From NCBI GenBank assembly GCA_030266015.1, contig JAJDHD010000012.1, positions 1 through 62,722 on the forward strand: a stretch of DNA of 62,722 bases. The letters are read 5' to 3'. Source of the DNA: Christensenellaceae bacterium OttesenSCG-928-K19. Its GTDB lineage: Bacteria; Bacillota; Clostridia; Christensenellales; Christensenellaceae. The notes under the pieces were generated by a model. The model had not been told where the DNA came from and searched no databases. It saw only the letters and a list, made by a program, of their open reading frames with translations. Positions 44,282 through 53,190 of this stretch are shown here, piece by piece. Made by a program: the position numbers and the translations under genes. Numbering within the stretch: position 1 is the first letter of the stretch; every line of letters begins with the position of its first letter.

Positions 44282-45298
44282 ATGAAGGCATTGAGGCTGT
44301 ATGGCAAAAAAGATATCCGGCTAGAGGAGCTGCCTGTCCCGCAGATTTGCGAAGGCGGGCTGCTGGTGCGCGTGGAAGTGGCTGCGCTCGGCGATGCAGA
44401 TCTTCACCTGTGGAAAAACGGGTCTGCGGGAGTGGATGAAAGCCACCCTCTGACGCCGGGGCAGGAATTCGCCGGAACGGTGGAGCAGGTTGGCAGGCAA
44501 ACCACAGGCTATGAAAAAGGAATGCGGGTGGTAGTTGCGCCTGCCACCCGTAGTAATGGGTCAGACGAGGGATCTTTGCGCGGTGATGGTCAATTGTTTG
44601 GCACAACGATTGATGGTGGATTTGCCGAGTATGTGGCTGTCCCGCCGCAGGCCGTTTGCCAAGGAAATGTGACTGTGCTCCCCGATGGGGTACCTTATGC
44701 GGCAGCCGTGTTGGCTTGGCCACTGGCTTGTGCGTATAACGGTTTGTTGAAATGCGGTGCAGCGCCGGGAGACTATGCGTTTGTGGCAGGGATGGGGCCT
44801 GTAGGCCTGCTATATGCCCTGCTTTTGAAGAATGCAGGAGCGACAGTGATTGTTTGCGATCGTTCGTTTGACCGGCTGGTGGATGCACAGCGCTTTGTGG
44901 AAGGATCCGTTGTTTTTGGAGGGGACGACCTGCCCGGGTTTGTGCAAAAGCAAACAAACGGGCACGGGTTGGATATTGCTGTTATTGCTGGTGGCAGTTC
45001 ACCTATGCAGGCTGATATTTTACCCTTGATGGCACATGGCGGCAGGATGGTCTATGCCGCCGGGCACGCCAAAGAACAACAGCCCACGCAACTGGATATG
45101 GACATTCTTTGTAACAGGGAGCTAATGCTGACAGGTGTGTCCGGGGCGCCTGTTGCTCTGTTTCACAAGGCGCTGGAATTAATTGAGCGCAGCATTGTCC
45201 CTGTCACACGCCTGATTACAGGGGAATACCACATTAGCGAAGCGGCGTTGGCGTTTGAGGAAGCGGAAAAAGATTTAAAAAGTATTATCACATTTTAA
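44282..45298 (+). CDS. Medium-chain dehydrogenase/reductase lacking zinc ligands
   Basis: 338 aa. GroES-like domain (about 1-130), Rossmann domain with VAGMGPVGLLYALLLKNAGA, and DGGFAEYVAVP, as in threonine/sorbitol dehydrogenase relatives. The catalytic zinc motifs are altered: ALGDADLH in place of GICGSDLH, and GQEFAG in place of GHEFAG; the four-cysteine structural lobe is also missing. It is probably a zinc-independent NAD(P)-dependent reductase. Two start codons are possible, 44276 or 44282; the second has better spacing to GGAAGG. Confidence 0.85.
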   Translation: MKALRLYGKKDIRLEELPVPQICEGGLLVRVEVAALGDADLHLWKNGSAGVDESHPLTPGQEFAGTVEQVGRQTTGYEKGMRVVVAPATRSNGSDEGSLRGDGQLFGTTIDGGFAEYVAVPPQAVCQGNVTVLPDGVPYAAAVLAWPLACAYNGLLKCGAAPGDYAFVAGMGPVGLLYALLLKNAGATVIVCDRSFDRLVDAQRFVEGSVVFGGDDLPGFVQKQTNGHGLDIAVIAGGSSPMQADILPLMAHGGRMVYAAGHAKEQQPTQLDMDILCNRELMLTGVSGAPVALFHKALELIERSIVPVTRLITGEYHISEAALAFEEAEKDLKSIITF

Positions 45299-45310
45299 AG
45301 GAGGACGTTT

Positions 45311-45673
45311 ATGCCATATTGTCCTAATTGCAAAGATGAATACCGTGAGGGATATACTATATGCGTGGAATGCGGCGTTCAGCTTGTAGACATCCTACCA
45401 GACAAATGGGAGGAACGGCAACAACAATTGAAAACAAAGGGCAGTGCGGCGAGGCGCATATTCCTTACGATTGCTGTGGACGAGGAGCAGTGTACGGGAA
45501 TGGTGAGCGCATTGCAAAAGAACGGCGTAACTGTCTATATTGATGGCATGGAGGCTGGCGATTACCTGAACACCCACGGGGCATTTTCCTCCTATGGCGG
45601 CGATCTTTATGTAGACAGGGATGATTATGAAAAAGGACTTGCAGTGTTAACACAGTATGCCCAAAGCGAGTGA
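45311..45673 (+). CDS. Zinc-ribbon protein with DUF2007-like domain
   Basis: 120 aa. The first 25 residues form a zinc ribbon (CPNCKDEYREGYTICVECG). The rest (RIFLTIAVDEEQCTGMVSAL, then LYVDRDDYEKGLAVLTQY) resembles DUF2007, a ferredoxin-like domain proposed in signalling. AAAGGAGG precedes the ATG, 12 bases after the dehydrogenase, so the two form an operon. Confidence 0.8.
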   Translation: MPYCPNCKDEYREGYTICVECGVQLVDILPDKWEERQQQLKTKGSAARRIFLTIAVDEEQCTGMVSALQKNGVTVYIDGMEAGDYLNTHGAFSSYGGDLYVDRDDYEKGLAVLTQYAQSE

Positions 45674-45678
45674 CAAGT

Positions 45679-45780
45679 GTTGAAATCCAAGCATAGCGTT
45701 TCAACAACAGCGCGGTAGGAGGGTACTCGCGGCAAAGCTCAGGTGGATGGCCTGTCATTTGACAGGAAGCAGCGCAGGCC
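45679..45780. other. Multi-hairpin intergenic region
   Basis: GTTGAAA/TTTCAAC (45679-45705), CGCGGTA with TAC.CGCG (45711-45731), and CCTGTCA/TGACAGG (45751-45766), the last competing with GGCCTG/CAGGCC (45749-45780). It lies between converging genes and has no clear T run. May be a 3' UTR structure. Confidence 0.5.
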
Positions 45781-45917
45781 TACGAAAAACACATGCAAAA
45801 GAAACTCTAAAGGTTAGTTTATGCCGCACTTGTTTTGCAGTGGCATCGGTTCTGTCATATCTTTTGTTTTTTCTTATGAAGACTTTGGACTAGCGTAGAT
45901 AGAATTGGCTCCCCGGC

Positions 45918-46268
45918 CTATTCTTTTGCCGTTATCATTGTGCAGCTTGGAGTGATCCCCTGCTCATGCAAACGTTCCATGCCCCAGTCAAACATGCTTT
46001 CCAGTATGCCTCTCAGGCTTTCCCCCAGCGGGGTAAGCGAATACTCCACCTTGGGTGGCACCACAGGATATACCTCGCGGTGAATAAGTCCATCGCGTTC
46101 CAATTCTCTGAGCTGTTGTGTCAGCATCTTGGGCGTAGCGCCGGGCACCAGCTTTCGGAGCTGCGAAAACCGCAGCACACCATCCATCAAATGCCATAAT
46201 ACCAAAGCCTTATATTTGCCACCAATAAGCTGCAATGTCGCCGATACAGGGCAATTTATATTTTCCAT
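45918..46268 (-). CDS. HxlR-family transcriptional regulator
   Basis: 116 aa. [40 protein letters not shown] and [19 protein letters not shown] are the family pattern (winged helix dimer; Cys at position 5 or so may sense electrophiles or oxidants). AAAGGAG lies before the ATG. It is divergent from copA across 510 bases. Confidence 0.92.
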   Translation of the reverse strand: MENINCPVSATLQLIGGKYKALVLWHLMDGVLRFSQLRKLVPGATPKMLTQQLRELERDGLIHREVYPVVPPKVEYSLTPLGESLRGILESMFDWGMERLHEQGITPSCTMITAKE

Positions 46269-46306
46269 AGTTTCTCCTTTATTGTTGCTTGTTCCGCCCA
46301 TGCAGA

Positions 46307-46321
46307 AGGGATTCGAACCCT
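46307..46321 (-). other. tRNA T-arm-like sequence
   Basis: On the minus strand AGGGTTCGAATCCCT forms a T-stem and loop with an exact B-box, followed by TCTGCA. No matching acceptor 5' arm, D-arm or anticodon arm was found in the 70 bases before it, so it is at most a tRNA remnant or a chance match. Confidence 0.35.
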
Positions 46322-46629
46322 ACTCTAAAATAAAAGCATTGCTCTACATTGTAGATTATTGCTATGCAGGCCGGACGCACTTCCTTTCTTTCTATATCAC
46401 CCGCTTGGTATGAGATGTATGCGGCGCACGGCCTTCGAATAAATGCGAACACCCAAAAGTTTTGGTTGTATCTACCATGGGTGGAATTTTTCGATAGAGC
46501 GGCGAGTCCGTAAGCTGCATATGTCACAGTCTAGCATTCCACATTTCTCCCCAGCGAATAGAAAACGCAACTGTAATAAGGGTGTCATTTCTGGATTAAT
46601 TCACCCGACCACATTCAACCTTTTCCTTC

Positions 46630-46665
46630 CATAGTATCTTTTGGGGTACTATGTTACAAAATAGT
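46630..46665 (+). promoter_or_regulatory. Candidate operator upstream of copA
   Basis: CATAGTA-N10-TACTATG (46630-46653) overlaps a second inverted repeat ACTAT-N8-ATAGT (46648-46665), just upstream of the -35 box. TTGGGGTA inside resembles half of a CsoR site. Candidate binding site for the divergent HxlR protein or a copper regulator. Confidence 0.45.
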
Positions 46666-46671
46666 GCATAC

Positions 46672-46699
46672 TTGTTAAAAAAGCCGTATGTGCTATGAT
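46672..46699 (+). promoter_or_regulatory. Promoter of copA
   Basis: TTGTTA, 16 bases, TATGAT, about 80 bases before the start codon. Confidence 0.6.
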
Positions 46700-46778
46700 G
46701 GTATCAGAAGCACGAAAAACTGTCAACAGGGCTATTATCCACATTTTGCGCAGCCAGAAAGGTGTTTATATAAATAGT

Positions 46779-49328
46779 ATGGAAAAAGTAACATTTGACA
46801 TAACAGGAATGACCTGCTCGGCCTGCTCTGCGCGGGTAGAAAAAACAGTAAGCCAATTAAACGGCGTGGAAGAGGCCAGCGTTAACCTGCTCACAAACAA
46901 CATGGTCGCCACGTTCGACCCCGCTGTCACCACCGCCAGCGGCATTGCAAAAGCGGTGGAAGGCGCTGGTTATGGCGCATTTCCTCGCACGCAAAAGAAA
47001 GCAGCAGCACAAACCGCCGAAAATCCGGCAAAGCTGGAAATGCAGTCCATGAAGCGTCGCGTCATCATCTCTGCTGTGTTCACCATCCCACTGTTCTACA
47101 TTGCCATGGGAGAGATGTTTGCCTGGCCGTTGCCATCTTTTTTAACAGGCATGGAAAACGCTATGATATTCGCGTTCACCCAGTTTTTATTGGTGCTGCC
47201 CGTCATTTTTGTCAACTTTCGTTATTATGCCACCGGCTTTAAGAACCTTATCAAACGCGCGCCCAATATGGATACGCTGATCGCGCTGGGATCGGGCGCG
47301 GCTTTTGGCTATGGCATTTACGCCATCTACAAAATCGCTTGGGGACTGGGCGCAGGCGACATGGCTGTGGTTCACCAGTTCTCCATGGATCTGTATTTCG
47401 AATCCGCCGCCATGATTTTGACACTTATCACCCTGGGCAAGTTCTTTGAGGCAAGGGCAAAAAGCCACACTTCAGACGCCATCACAAAGCTGATGGATTT
47501 AGCCCCCAAAACAGCAATTGTGTTAAGAGACGAATCGGAGCAGGAAATCCCGGTAGACGACGTGGTGGCAGGCGATGTTTTAGTCGTCAAAGCGGGCGCT
47601 GCCGTTCCCGTAGACGGCATAATAACAGAAGGCCACTCCTCTATCGATGAATCCGCCATTACAGGCGAAAGCCTGCCTGTGGAAAAAAACACGGGCGATA
47701 AAGTGACGGGAGGCACAGTGAACCGCTCTGGCTATTTTAAAATGCGGGCGACCGCCGTGGGCGAAGACACTGCTCTTGCAAAAATCATCCGCCTTGTGGA
47801 AGACGCTACCTCCTCCAAAGCGCCCATCGCCAAGATGGCTGATAAAATCAGCGGTATTTTTGTGCCTGTGGTCATTATTATTGCCATCGCCGCCATCCTC
47901 ATCTGGCTGCTTTTGGGGCAAAGCTTTGAGTTTGCGCTCACCACGGGAATCTCGGTATTTGTCATCTCCTGCCCATGCGCGCTGGGACTGGCCACCCCCA
48001 CCGCCATTATGGTGGGTACCGGACGCGGCGCGGCAAATGGCGTATTGGTGAAATCGGCAGAAGCGCTGGAGGTGGCGCACAGCATTGACACCGTGGTGCT
48101 GGATAAAACAGGCACAGTGACCGAGGGCAAGCCCGTGGTGACAGACATCGCCACCAACAACACAAGCCGTGCACAACTGCTCGCCCTTGCCGCTTCATTG
48201 GAAAAACTCTCCGGGCATCCGCTGGCCGACCCCATCATTGCAGAGGCGGAAAAAGAAGGCTTAGCGCTTGTGACAGTAACCGATTACACACTCATCCCCG
48301 GGCAGGGTATTACAGGCGATTGGGATGGAAAGCTGCTCTACGCCGGCAACCGCAAGCTAATGGGGCAAAACGACATAGACACCACCCCGCTTCAAAATAA
48401 AGAGGAAACGTTTGCAAGCGAGGGTAAAACGCCGCTTTACTTCGCTCAGGATAAGGAGTTGCTGGGTGTTATTGCCGTGGCAGATACGGTGAAACCTACA
48501 AGCAAACAAGCCATTGCCGAGCTTCAAAGCATGGGCATCGACGTGATTATGCTCACCGGTGATAACGCACGCACGGCAGAAGCCATCCGCCGGCAGGTGG
48601 GGCTGAAAAAGGTGATAGCTGAGGTACTGCCGGAAGACAAAGAGCGCGAAGTACGCAGGCTGCAACAGCAAGGCAAAAAGGTCGCCATGGTGGGCGATGG
48701 CATCAACGATGCGCCCGCGCTCGCCCGTGCGGATACGGGCATTGCCATTGGTGCCGGCACAGATATCGCCATCGAATCGGCAGATATCGTGTTGATGAGA
48801 AGCGACCTGATGGATGTTCCCTCTGCCATTCAGCTCTCCCACGCCGTTATGCGCAACATCCGCCAAAACCTGTTTTGGGCGTTTATCTACAATTCCATCG
48901 GCATCCCGGTGGCGGCAGGCGTGTTCTACGGCGCATTTGGCTGGTTGCTAAATCCCATGATCGGCGCGGCAGCCATGAGCTTCAGCTCTGTATCCGTTGT
49001 GCTGAACGCGCTGCGGCTGCGCTTCTTTAAGCCAAAGTGGCATACGCAAACCGAGGGAACTGTAATAGCCGGGGAGACTAATACCATTACTACTAAAATA
49101 GAGAAGGAGAATACAGAAATGGAAAAAACAATAGGCATCGAAGGAATGAGCTGCGGGCATTGCTCCGCCGCTGTCAAAAAAGCGCTGGATGCAGTAGAAG
49201 GCACACAAGATGTGCAGGTGGATCTTGAAGGTAAAAAAGCTACGCTTAAAGTGTCCCCCTCCATCACAGACGATATGCTGAGAAGCGCAGTGGAAGACGC
49301 GGGCTACGAGGTCACCAGCATCAGCTAG
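46779..49328 (+). CDS. copA: Copper-exporting P1B-type ATPase with C-terminal CopZ-like domain
   Basis: 849 aa. N-terminal metal-binding domain with GMTCSACSARVE; eight membrane helices with the transport motif SCPCALGLATPT; actuator TGES; phosphorylation site DKTGTVT; SGHPLA of the nucleotide domain; and GDGINDAPALA. After the last helices and a linker of about 30 residues comes a second heavy-metal domain with GMSCGHCSAAV. It exports Cu(I). The start was chosen at MEKVTFDITGM. The C-terminal domain has its own internal ribosome site (see 49119). Confidence 0.95.
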   Translation: MEKVTFDITGMTCSACSARVEKTVSQLNGVEEASVNLLTNNMVATFDPAVTTASGIAKAVEGAGYGAFPRTQKKAAAQTAENPAKLEMQSMKRRVIISAVFTIPLFYIAMGEMFAWPLPSFLTGMENAMIFAFTQFLLVLPVIFVNFRYYATGFKNLIKRAPNMDTLIALGSGAAFGYGIYAIYKIAWGLGAGDMAVVHQFSMDLYFESAAMILTLITLGKFFEARAKSHTSDAITKLMDLAPKTAIVLRDESEQEIPVDDVVAGDVLVVKAGAAVPVDGIITEGHSSIDESAITGESLPVEKNTGDKVTGGTVNRSGYFKMRATAVGEDTALAKIIRLVEDATSSKAPIAKMADKISGIFVPVVIIIAIAAILIWLLLGQSFEFALTTGISVFVISCPCALGLATPTAIMVGTGRGAANGVLVKSAEALEVAHSIDTVVLDKTGTVTEGKPVVTDIATNNTSRAQLLALAASLEKLSGHPLADPIIAEAEKEGLALVTVTDYTLIPGQGITGDWDGKLLYAGNRKLMGQNDIDTTPLQNKEETFASEGKTPLYFAQDKELLGVIAVADTVKPTSKQAIAELQSMGIDVIMLTGDNARTAEAIRRQVGLKKVIAEVLPEDKEREVRRLQQQGKKVAMVGDGINDAPALARADTGIAIGAGTDIAIESADIVLMRSDLMDVPSAIQLSHAVMRNIRQNLFWAFIYNSIGIPVAAGVFYGAFGWLLNPMIGAAAMSFSSVSVVLNALRLRFFKPKWHTQTEGTVIAGETNTITTKIEKENTEMEKTIGIEGMSCGHCSAAVKKALDAVEGTQDVQVDLEGKKATLKVSPSITDDMLRSAVEDAGYEVTSIS
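49119..49328 (+). CDS. Nested CopZ-like copper chaperone start inside copA
   Basis: In-frame ATG preceded by AGAAGGAG at a spacing of 9. Initiation here would give a 69-aa free HMA protein (MEKTIGIEGMSCGHCSAAVK and onward), the size of CopZ. The linker before it reads like a small intergenic region that has stayed in frame, so the locus could make both the fused ATPase and a free chaperone. Internal initiation is predicted, not shown. Confidence 0.6.
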   Translation: MEKTIGIEGMSCGHCSAAVKKALDAVEGTQDVQVDLEGKKATLKVSPSITDDMLRSAVEDAGYEVTSIS

Positions 49329-49380
49329 GGCAATCGCCACCTACCGCTTACCTATTTCTGGTGGGCGGTTTTGTATTGCC
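49329..49380 (+). terminator. Hairpin directly after copA
   Basis: GGCAAT/ATTGCC encloses CGCCACC/GGTGGGCG (one bulge). A TTTTG run follows the inner stem. Likely a weak terminator. Confidence 0.55.
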
Positions 49381-49388
49381 GCCAGTAC

Positions 49389-49560
49389 AATAAATATCCC
49401 TCGGCGTAGACCGGGGGCATTTATTCTTCACACATTGTTCAACATTTGGAAACGGTTTATCCACATCCGTTTGTTATTCTAATAATGCGGTAGAGATACC
49501 GCCATAGAATATACTTCCAACCCCCTTTAGAATAGCCCTCAGCAATGAGGGCTTTTTATT
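49389..49560 (+). ncRNA. Candidate structured RNA with terminator
   Basis: Four successive hairpins: AATAAAT + CCCTCGG paired with CCGGGGG + ATTTATT (49389-49425, 14 pairs), AAACGG/CCGTTT (49450-49472), GCGGTA/TACCGC with a GAGA loop (49487-49502), and a textbook terminator AGCCCTCA/TGAGGGCT then TTTTTATT (49534-49560). No open frame lies within and none follows for 700 bases. No match to an RNA family I know. It could be a stand-alone small RNA or a long copA 3' UTR. Confidence 0.5.
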
Positions 49561-50291
49561 TATGGCTGACAGCATCGGCCAGCCTCGGCACAACACACAA
49601 AAATACAAACCTACCATCAACCATCGACATAATCACATTATCCAGCGGTATAAATCTTTAACATCCACCCCGCCAGAAGGTTTTATAACAGGCTTGTGTT
49701 ATTTCATATTCACCGTTGTTCTCTCTTCGCTTTTTCCGCAGATACAAACGGCAAAATCGCCGGAAACGTACACAAAATGCTCCTTGTTTCCAGAAAAGCA
49801 TTATTACAGAATTCACAGCTATAGCAGCACGCAGCACTAAGCTTTTTTTGGGTCATAGGACATTTATCCTGCTCCATTTCCAGTGTTTTCAACATAATAA
49901 AAACCGCCTTTGTTCATTTGCCCTATACATACACCAAATTTGCGGGCACTAACATAAAAAAATATGTTTTCCTGCACACCACCCTCCCAGTGTGCAAAAG
50001 GTGTTCATCGGGCTATATACTGTTTTGTATGGGAAATTGATTCTCATCTGTATCATGTGAATTTATGTGGAAATTTCCCACGGCAGGAAAAAACGAGCCA
50101 GACAAACCATCAGAAAAGAGGTATACTGTCATTATCCTGTTTTCCTGCGTTATACCCGCCATATATCAAAAATTATTTTATGGCTCATATTAATAGGTTA
50201 GCACCACGAACTATGGTTTATTAATCTGCTATAACGGCGGCGTTGCTCCAAAAAACCCGCCTTCACCACAATGATTTTGGGAGGTAGCCCC
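49561..50291. other. Long intergenic region without recognisable gene
   Basis: About 730 AT-rich bases. No frame with a ribosome site, no known RNA, no repeat that I could find. It presumably ends with the promoter of the flavoprotein gene. Confidence 0.5.
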
Positions 50292-50876
50292 ATGGTATTA
50301 TTTATCAACGCATGTTTGCGAGCAAAGCAATCGCGCACCAAATCCCTCTGCGATTCCTTTCTGGAGGAATATGCCCGGTTGCATCCGGAAGAAGCAATTG
50401 AAACGGTTGATCTATGCACCGACCATTACAACTGCCTCACAAGCAAAGCTGTCGAAGAGCGGGACGCGCTGGTTCTGGCGCAAAACCTGACCCATCCAAC
50501 CCTTGCTCCCGCGCTCCGCTTTGCAAAGGCCGATAAACTGGTCATTGGCGCGCCCTACTGGGATGTGTCCTTCCCCGCCGCGCTAAAATGCTACATCGAG
50601 AATATTTGTGTCAACGGCGTCACTTTTTTGTATACTCCCCTCGGCCCCAAAGGACTGTGCAACGCCAAAAAAATGTTGTATATTTCCACCACTGGCGGCC
50701 CTGTCCCCGGCAAAAACGCCGGCTTCGCTTATATGGAAGAGTTATGCAACACACTTCTGGGCATAAATGACTGTGCCTATTTTGCAGCAGGGATGCTTGA
50801 CGTGGAGGGGCAGGATGTCTCCGCACTGCTGGAACAAGCAAGAACAGAGCTTTTGGCAGCCGCACCGTCGTTTTAG
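50292..50876 (+). CDS. Flavodoxin-fold NAD(P)H oxidoreductase (azoreductase-like)
   Basis: 194 aa. FINACLRAKQSRTKSLCDSF is the FMN phosphate loop, IGAPYWDVSFPAALKCYIEN the flavin-binding segment, and YISTTGGPV the third loop, as in AzoR/NQO-type quinone reductases. GGGAGG precedes the ATG. The substrate is unknown; two-electron reduction of quinones or nitro/azo compounds is usual for the family. Confidence 0.85.
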   Translation: MVLFINACLRAKQSRTKSLCDSFLEEYARLHPEEAIETVDLCTDHYNCLTSKAVEERDALVLAQNLTHPTLAPALRFAKADKLVIGAPYWDVSFPAALKCYIENICVNGVTFLYTPLGPKGLCNAKKMLYISTTGGPVPGKNAGFAYMEELCNTLLGINDCAYFAAGMLDVEGQDVSALLEQARTELLAAAPSF

Positions 50877-50953
50877 CATCAGGAATTATGCGCTGCAGAA
50901 TTGACCACACAAATCATATGTGCGATACTGATAATAAAAAAGGATGAGATGGC

Positions 50954-51760
50954 ATGAATATGATCGCGGTAGATGATGAGCGGCTCGCACTGCAAGACCT
51001 GGAGGGTAAAATTAAAAGCGTCGCCCCATATTCGGCTCTTGCCTGTTTTTCCCTTGCGGCTGACGCGTTGGAATATGCCCGGAGCACAAACGTTGACGTA
51101 GCCTTCCTTGATATCGAAATGGCCGATATGACAGGCCTTTCACTTGCGCTTAAGCTGAAGGAACTCAATCCGAAAACCAATATCATCTTTGTAACCGCCT
51201 ATTCCGATTATATGGGCAACGCGCTCTCCATGCATGTCTCCGGGTATATACTAAAACCCGCAACAACAGAAGCCATATTAAGGGAGCTTGAAAACCTGCG
51301 CCATTCCCCTGTTCATGCTTCATCCGGCAACCGGGTGCGGCTTAAATGCTTTGGCGCATTCGAGGTTTTTGTGGATGGTGAACCATTCATTTTCAACCGT
51401 TCCAAATCAAAAGAGCTGCTGGCTTATCTTGCCGACCGTCGGGGCGAGGGTGTGTCCGCGTCCGAGATTGGCTCTGTGCTGTGGGAAGAAAAAAACTACA
51501 CTCGCTCCGTTCAAAAACAGGTGCAAACCATCATTTCACTCATGATGAAGGCCCTTCGGGAGGCCGGCGTGGAGGATATCATTGTCAAGCGGCGGAATTA
51601 CCTTGCCCTAGACGTCAGCAAGGTTGATTGTGATTATTATAGCTTTTTGCGCGGCGACACCGCCAGCCTAAATATGTTTTTCGGCGAATACATGAGCAAC
51701 TACAGCTGGGCAGAGATTACAACAGCACAACTGTTCTATATACAATTGCAGGAACAATAA
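50954..51760 (+). CDS. Orphan response regulator with SARP-like DNA-binding domain
   Basis: 268 aa. Receiver domain with AVDDERLALQDLE, phosphoacceptor Asp in VAFLDIEMADMTG, and YILKPATTEAIL. The output part (VRLKCFGAFEVFVDGEPFIF, then KELLAYLADRRGEGVSASEI) is a winged helix of the OmpR/SARP type, lacking the long BTAD domain. No kinase gene is adjacent, so its partner is elsewhere or it is regulated without phosphorylation. Confidence 0.85.
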   Translation: MNMIAVDDERLALQDLEGKIKSVAPYSALACFSLAADALEYARSTNVDVAFLDIEMADMTGLSLALKLKELNPKTNIIFVTAYSDYMGNALSMHVSGYILKPATTEAILRELENLRHSPVHASSGNRVRLKCFGAFEVFVDGEPFIFNRSKSKELLAYLADRRGEGVSASEIGSVLWEEKNYTRSVQKQVQTIISLMMKALREAGVEDIIVKRRNYLALDVSKVDCDYYSFLRGDTASLNMFFGEYMSNYSWAEITTAQLFYIQLQEQ

Positions 51761-51796
51761 GCAAAAAAGGAACGCCACAGCGCTCCCTTCCGCATA

Positions 51797-53128
51797 TCAT
51801 ATCTTCAATATCCATACAGCCAAACCAAAAAACATAGCCAGCGACGCCGCGTCCACAATCGTCGTAATGACGGGCGACGCCATCACCGCGGGATCCATCT
51901 TCAGCTTCTTTGCACCCATGGGCAACAAGCACCCCACAGTTTTCGCCACCAAAACAGTGGCAAACAGTGCAAGCGAAACGGTAAGCGCCACCGTTGCATC
52001 CCGGTTGGTAACCAGCACCCGTACAAAATTCACCCCCACGAGCACCGCGCCGCACAGTACTGCAACCCGGATTTCTTTCCACAACACCCGCCCTATGTCG
52101 TGCAGGTGTATTTCCTCCAGTGCCATACCGCGTATTACCAATGTAGAGCTTTGCGACCCCGCATTGCCGCCTGTATCCATCATCATGGGGATAAACGTGA
52201 CAAGCGCGGGCACAACCGCCAGTGCGCCTTCAAACCCGCTTATAATCGCGCCTGTGGCAGTTGCGGACAGCATAAGCAACAGCAACCACAGTATCCTGTT
52301 TTTGGTAAGTGTGAGCACGCTTGTTTTAAGATACGGCTTTTCGGATGGCGACATAGCCGCCATGATCTCAAAGTCCTCTGTTGCCTCCTCCTCCTGAATC
52401 TCAAAGGCGTCATCTATCGTCACAATCCCCACCAGCCTGTTTTCATTGTCCACCACAGGCAACGCCAAAAGGTCGTATTTGCGAAAATCCTCCATCAGGG
52501 ATTCCTGGTCATCCAGCGTGTGCGAATAGATGGGCTGTGTGTCCATCAGGTTTTCCACCGGTTCATTATCACCAGAGAGCAGCAGTGCCCGCACAGATAC
52601 CGTACCCAGCAACCGCCGGTCCGGGCTTATCACATAGCAGGTGTAGATGGTTTCCCTGTCGGTGCCTGTAAGTCGGATGTGATCAAAAGCCTGCTTCACT
52701 GTCATGCCCAGCTTAAGCTCCACAAACTCAATCGTCATAATACTACCCGCTGAATCATCCGGATAGCTCAAAATCAGGTTGATCTGCTCTCGCTTCTCCC
52801 GCGGTACCCGTTCCAAAATACGCGTTACCACACTTGCCGGCATTTCCTCAATAAAATCAACCGCGTCATCCAAAAACAGGTCGTCTATGAGGCTTGCCGC
52901 CTCCGCGTCCGTAATCGCCCCCACAACCTCCTGCTTTGTCTGGTTGTCAAGGTAGGCAAACACCTCCGCCGCTTTATCCTTGGGCAACATGCGAAATATC
53001 TTCACAACATCGCTTTCTTCCATGGCGCCCAGCTCGTCCGCGATATCCACAATATTCATCTTCAATAGAATCTCTTTTACCGCCGGATAATTATGCGTCT
53101 TATACAACGTCATGATTTCCTTCACCAT
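51797..53128 (-). CDS. mgtE: Magnesium transporter MgtE
   Basis: 443 aa. Cytoplasmic N-domain of superhelical repeats (about 1-125), paired CBS domains that sense Mg2+ (about 130-250), and five membrane helices with the pore signatures MMDTGGNAGSQSSTLVIRG and ending VDAASLAMFFGLAVWI. A channel for Mg2+ gated by intracellular Mg2+. AGGACGG precedes the ATG. The leader contains a small ORF and a terminator rather than the usual M-box. Confidence 0.96.
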   Translation of the reverse strand: MVKEIMTLYKTHNYPAVKEILLKMNIVDIADELGAMEESDVVKIFRMLPKDKAAEVFAYLDNQTKQEVVGAITDAEAASLIDDLFLDDAVDFIEEMPASVVTRILERVPREKREQINLILSYPDDSAGSIMTIEFVELKLGMTVKQAFDHIRLTGTDRETIYTCYVISPDRRLLGTVSVRALLLSGDNEPVENLMDTQPIYSHTLDDQESLMEDFRKYDLLALPVVDNENRLVGIVTIDDAFEIQEEEATEDFEIMAAMSPSEKPYLKTSVLTLTKNRILWLLLLMLSATATGAIISGFEGALAVVPALVTFIPMMMDTGGNAGSQSSTLVIRGMALEEIHLHDIGRVLWKEIRVAVLCGAVLVGVNFVRVLVTNRDATVALTVSLALFATVLVAKTVGCLLPMGAKKLKMDPAVMASPVITTIVDAASLAMFFGLAVWILKI

Positions 53129-53190
53129 TTTCCGTCCTTCCTTCCGGCTTTACAGCCCCAGCCACGCATACAGTGGGGAAAATCAAGGCA

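Noticed and set aside
46307-46390. Functional tRNA gene on the minus strand
   Set aside because: Only the T-arm is convincing. I could not place acceptor, D or anticodon arms.
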